A DNA stretch of 64,000 nucleotides from B10-G9 sp963712165 (GTDB taxonomy: Bacteria > Chloroflexota > Anaerolineae > Anaerolineales > UBA11858): the NCBI GenBank assembly GCA_963712165.1, contig CAVQGY010000003.1:372001-436000 (forward strand), written 5' to 3'. The notes beneath the pieces were generated by a model. That model made no database searches, was not told where the DNA came from, and worked only from the letters and a program-made list of their open reading frames with translations. The position numbers and the translations under genes were made by a program. This document shows, in pieces, positions 61,826 through 64,000 of this stretch. Numbering within the stretch: position 1 is the first letter of the stretch; the number at the start of each line of letters is the position of its first letter.

Positions 61826-62319
61826 GTTATTGCCTCCTGTTCAGCAAAAAGGCTTATTTCCAGCGGTCAAATTTCAGCACTAATCAGCAAAAACCCGGGA
61901 TCAATGAGCTTCAAAAGCGGATTGATCCGGCTTATATATCTAGAGTAGTGAAATGGCACTAGTAAACGAGTTTCACAAAGCAATAAAAAGGTCGCGCGAT
62001 ACTCTGGTTGTATCGCTTTCTGTATGATAAGTACAGGAGGGTAATTTCTCTAGTGATTAACATCACAATAAGTCTTTGTAATCGAATTCTTTAAGAATTT
62101 CCCCTCTTAAATGACCCATTAAGATATACAAAAACCATAATATGTAATAAAAAAAATACAGACCTAGTAGGGTAGATCGAGTTGAAAACAAGTTGTTTAT
62201 AAAGAATATTTTAAAGGGTAAGATTTGCCTGTGATAATTCTATCTTAAATAAGCCAGATATTAGATAGCTGCGGTAGAATTGAGGACAACAAAGAGCACA
62301 TTATCTTGGAGTCATTAAC
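61826..62319. other. Divergent intergenic region between the HdrCD-like and transketolase genes
   Basis: No gene is supportable. It is AT-rich, with a small inverted repeat GCGATA/TATCGC (61996-62001, 62011-62016), and holds divergent start signals (AGGAGG for 61825, TTGGAG for 62320). No promoter could be assigned with confidence. Confidence 0.5.
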
Positions 62320-64000
62320 ATGTCTAATCCTCGTGCGATCGATGAACAAGCCATCAACACTATCAGGTTCTTAGCAGCTGATGCTATTCAAGAAGCGAAT
62401 TCGGGACATCCCGGGTTACCAATGGGAACAGCGGCGATGGCTTATGAACTCTGGATGAATCATCTTAAGCATTCTCCGAAAAACCCAACCTGGCCGGATC
62501 GGGACAGGTTCGTACTCTCCGGCGGCCACGGCTCAATGCTCCTCTATGCGCTGCTCCATCTCACAGGTTACGATTTGTCAATGGAGGAAATCAAGAACTT
62601 CAGACAGTGGGGTAGTTTGACTCCCGGGCATCCAGAATATGGATTGACGCCAGGTGTAGAAACTACTACAGGCCCTTTAGGTCAGGGTTTCGCCAATGGA
62701 GTTGGATTTGCGATTGCAGAAGCTCATCTGAGCGCGATTTATAACCGGCCGGATTTTCCTGTTATTGATCATTTCACCTACGGTATCGTCACGGATGGAG
62801 ATCTGATGGAAGGTGTGACAGCCGAAGCTGCCTCTCTGGCAGGACACCTCCAGTTAGGCAAACTGATCTATCTCTATGATGATAATAGGATTTCGATTGA
62901 TGGATCCACGGAGATCACTTTCACAGAAGATCGGGCAAAAAGGTTCGAGGCTTATAACTGGCAGGTCCTGCAGGTTGCAGATGGCAATGAGATCGCTGCT
63001 GTCGCCCGGGCGATCGAGGAAGCCAAAACGGATCAGAGACCATCCTTGATCATCTGCCGGACACATATCGGTTATGGGCTGCCAACCAAGCAGGATACAG
63101 CAGCTGCCCACGGATCTCCCCCGGGCGATGAGGAATTAGCCGCTGCTAAAAGGAACCTGAACTGGCCAGTAGAGCCCCGTTTTTATATCCCGGAAGAAGT
63201 AAAAGGCATCTTCAAGCAGGCGCTAGTAGCTGGCCAGGAGAGAGAAAGCAACTGGCAAATATTGCTGGAGGAATATAAAAAGGCCTATCCCGACCTGGCT
63301 GCAGAGTTAAAACGAAGATTGGCAGGCGACCTGCCCAAGAATTGGGATGTGCCCCAGTTCCCGACAGATGAGAAAGGAATGGCAACACGAGGGGCATCAG
63401 GAAAAGTTCTTAACAAGCTAGCTGAACAGATCCCTGAGCTGGTGGGGGGATCTGCGGATCTAGCCCCTTCAAATAATACCTGGCTGGAGGGAGAATTGGA
63501 TTTCCAGCCTGGTCAATATCAGGGAAGGAACTTCCATTTTGGTGTCCGCGAACATGGAATGGGCGCCATTGTGAACGGCATGGCCATTCACGGTGGGTTG
63601 ATCCCTTATGGGGCGACCTTTCTGGTTTTTTCAGATTATATGCGTCCTGCTTTGCGTATCTCAGCTTTATCCCATATTCCAAGTATATGGGTCTTCACCC
63701 ATGACAGCATTGGAGTAGGCGAGGATGGCCCAACCCATCAACCTGTGGAACACCTGGCTGCATTAAGGGCAATTCCTCAATTGACCGTGCTTCGCCCGGC
63801 AGATGCCAACGAGACCGCTCAAGCCTGGGCTTATGCGATCGCTCACCGGACTGGACCGACCGCACTTGCCCTTTCACGCCAGTCCCTGCCGGTAATCGAC
63901 CGAAACCGTTACCGGGGTGCCGAAGGGCTCCACAAAGGGGCGTATGTGCTGGGTGATCTGGGCGGAGACAAGCCGGAGTTGATTTTGATGGCCACTGGTT
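62320..64000 (+). CDS. tkt: Transketolase (3' end outside window)
   Basis: The ATG at 62320 follows TTGGAG. The open frame runs off the window after 560 codons. Transketolase landmarks are all present: NSGHPGLPMG (TPP pyrophosphate His), GPLGQGFANGVG, the TPP motif DGDLMEG, DDNRISIDG, HGSPPGDEE, GGSADLAPSN and FHFGVREHGMGAI. It transfers two-carbon units in the pentose phosphate pathway. The usual length is about 660 residues, so about 100 remain outside. Confidence 0.95.
   Translation, partial: MSNPRAIDEQAINTIRFLAADAIQEANSGHPGLPMGTAAMAYELWMNHLKHSPKNPTWPDRDRFVLSGGHGSMLLYALLHLTGYDLSMEEIKNFRQWGSLTPGHPEYGLTPGVETTTGPLGQGFANGVGFAIAEAHLSAIYNRPDFPVIDHFTYGIVTDGDLMEGVTAEAASLAGHLQLGKLIYLYDDNRISIDGSTEITFTEDRAKRFEAYNWQVLQVADGNEIAAVARAIEEAKTDQRPSLIICRTHIGYGLPTKQDTAAAHGSPPGDEELAAAKRNLNWPVEPRFYIPEEVKGIFKQALVAGQERESNWQILLEEYKKAYPDLAAELKRRLAGDLPKNWDVPQFPTDEKGMATRGASGKVLNKLAEQIPELVGGSADLAPSNNTWLEGELDFQPGQYQGRNFHFGVREHGMGAIVNGMAIHGGLIPYGATFLVFSDYMRPALRISALSHIPSIWVFTHDSIGVGEDGPTHQPVEHLAALRAIPQLTVLRPADANETAQAWAYAIAHRTGPTALALSRQSLPVIDRNRYRGAEGLHKGAYVLGDLGGDKPELILMATG

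Noticed and set aside
62182..62210. Promoter of transketolase (TTGAAA ... AATATT)
   Set aside because: The -10 match is too weak and other spacings fit equally badly.

Overview
The window looks like a bacterial chromosome fragment from an anaerobic or facultative Chloroflexota-type organism, most probably Anaerolineae-like; this is inferred from gene content, not from a marker gene. The hints are a giant DUF11-repeat surface protein carrying its own sortase domain, Pro/Thr-rich TadE-like proteins, a SipW-type signal peptidase, NapC-like and decaheme cytochromes, a heterodisulfide-reductase/[NiFe]-hydrogenase set without methanogenesis genes, and an ETF:quinone-oxidoreductase-type module. There are no rRNA genes, convincing tRNAs, CRISPR arrays, insertion sequences or phage genes.

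Region 1 (1-16140) is a cell-surface locus. It holds a truncated and a full TadE-like protein with a degenerate third copy between them, linked by CCTAACA/TGTTAGG hairpins. These are followed by a small secreted protein, a SipW-type signal peptidase fused to a DUF5305-like region and a degenerate EAL domain, a small RTX-type calcium-binding protein, and a 2872-residue DUF11 protein that ends in LPDTG plus a complete sortase domain. The two small secreted proteins flanking the peptidase share the signal-peptide boundary AANTVP, so the peptidase and its substrates may be encoded together.

Region 2 (16548-20491) has two convergent multiheme cytochrome genes, a decaheme lipoprotein and a nine-site NapC-like membrane cytochrome, suited to moving electrons from quinol to the outside of the membrane.

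Region 3 (20803-26963) is a phosphate-uptake locus (pstSCAB, phoU and an M19 dipeptidase, with a second pstB divergent). One pstB is frameshifted and the 5' end of pstA also looks frameshifted. Region 4 (27287-42134) is mostly ordinary housekeeping and accessory genes: a toast-rack membrane protein, a YfcC-type transporter, a DUF2817 peptidase, dehydrogenase, SDR, NUDIX, acyltransferase, 6-phosphogluconolactonase, ECF sigma factor, DegV, isochorismatase-fold hydrolase, a flavoprotein, an RlmN-like radical SAM protein, XdhC and a patatin.

Region 5 (42199-61825) is a large minus-strand energy block. A Rieske/cytochrome b set (with a c-heme site in the cytochrome b) is translationally coupled to a membrane HdrD-like protein. 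Upstream lie HdrABC-MvhADG with a maturation protease, three signalling proteins, and an EtfAB / HdrCD-like / membrane FeS oxidoreductase module whose membrane subunit is frameshifted. Together they suggest flavin-based electron bifurcation between H2, ferredoxin, a disulfide-like or other acceptor, acyl-CoA oxidation (via ETF) and the quinone pool. The window ends inside a transketolase gene (62320 onwards).
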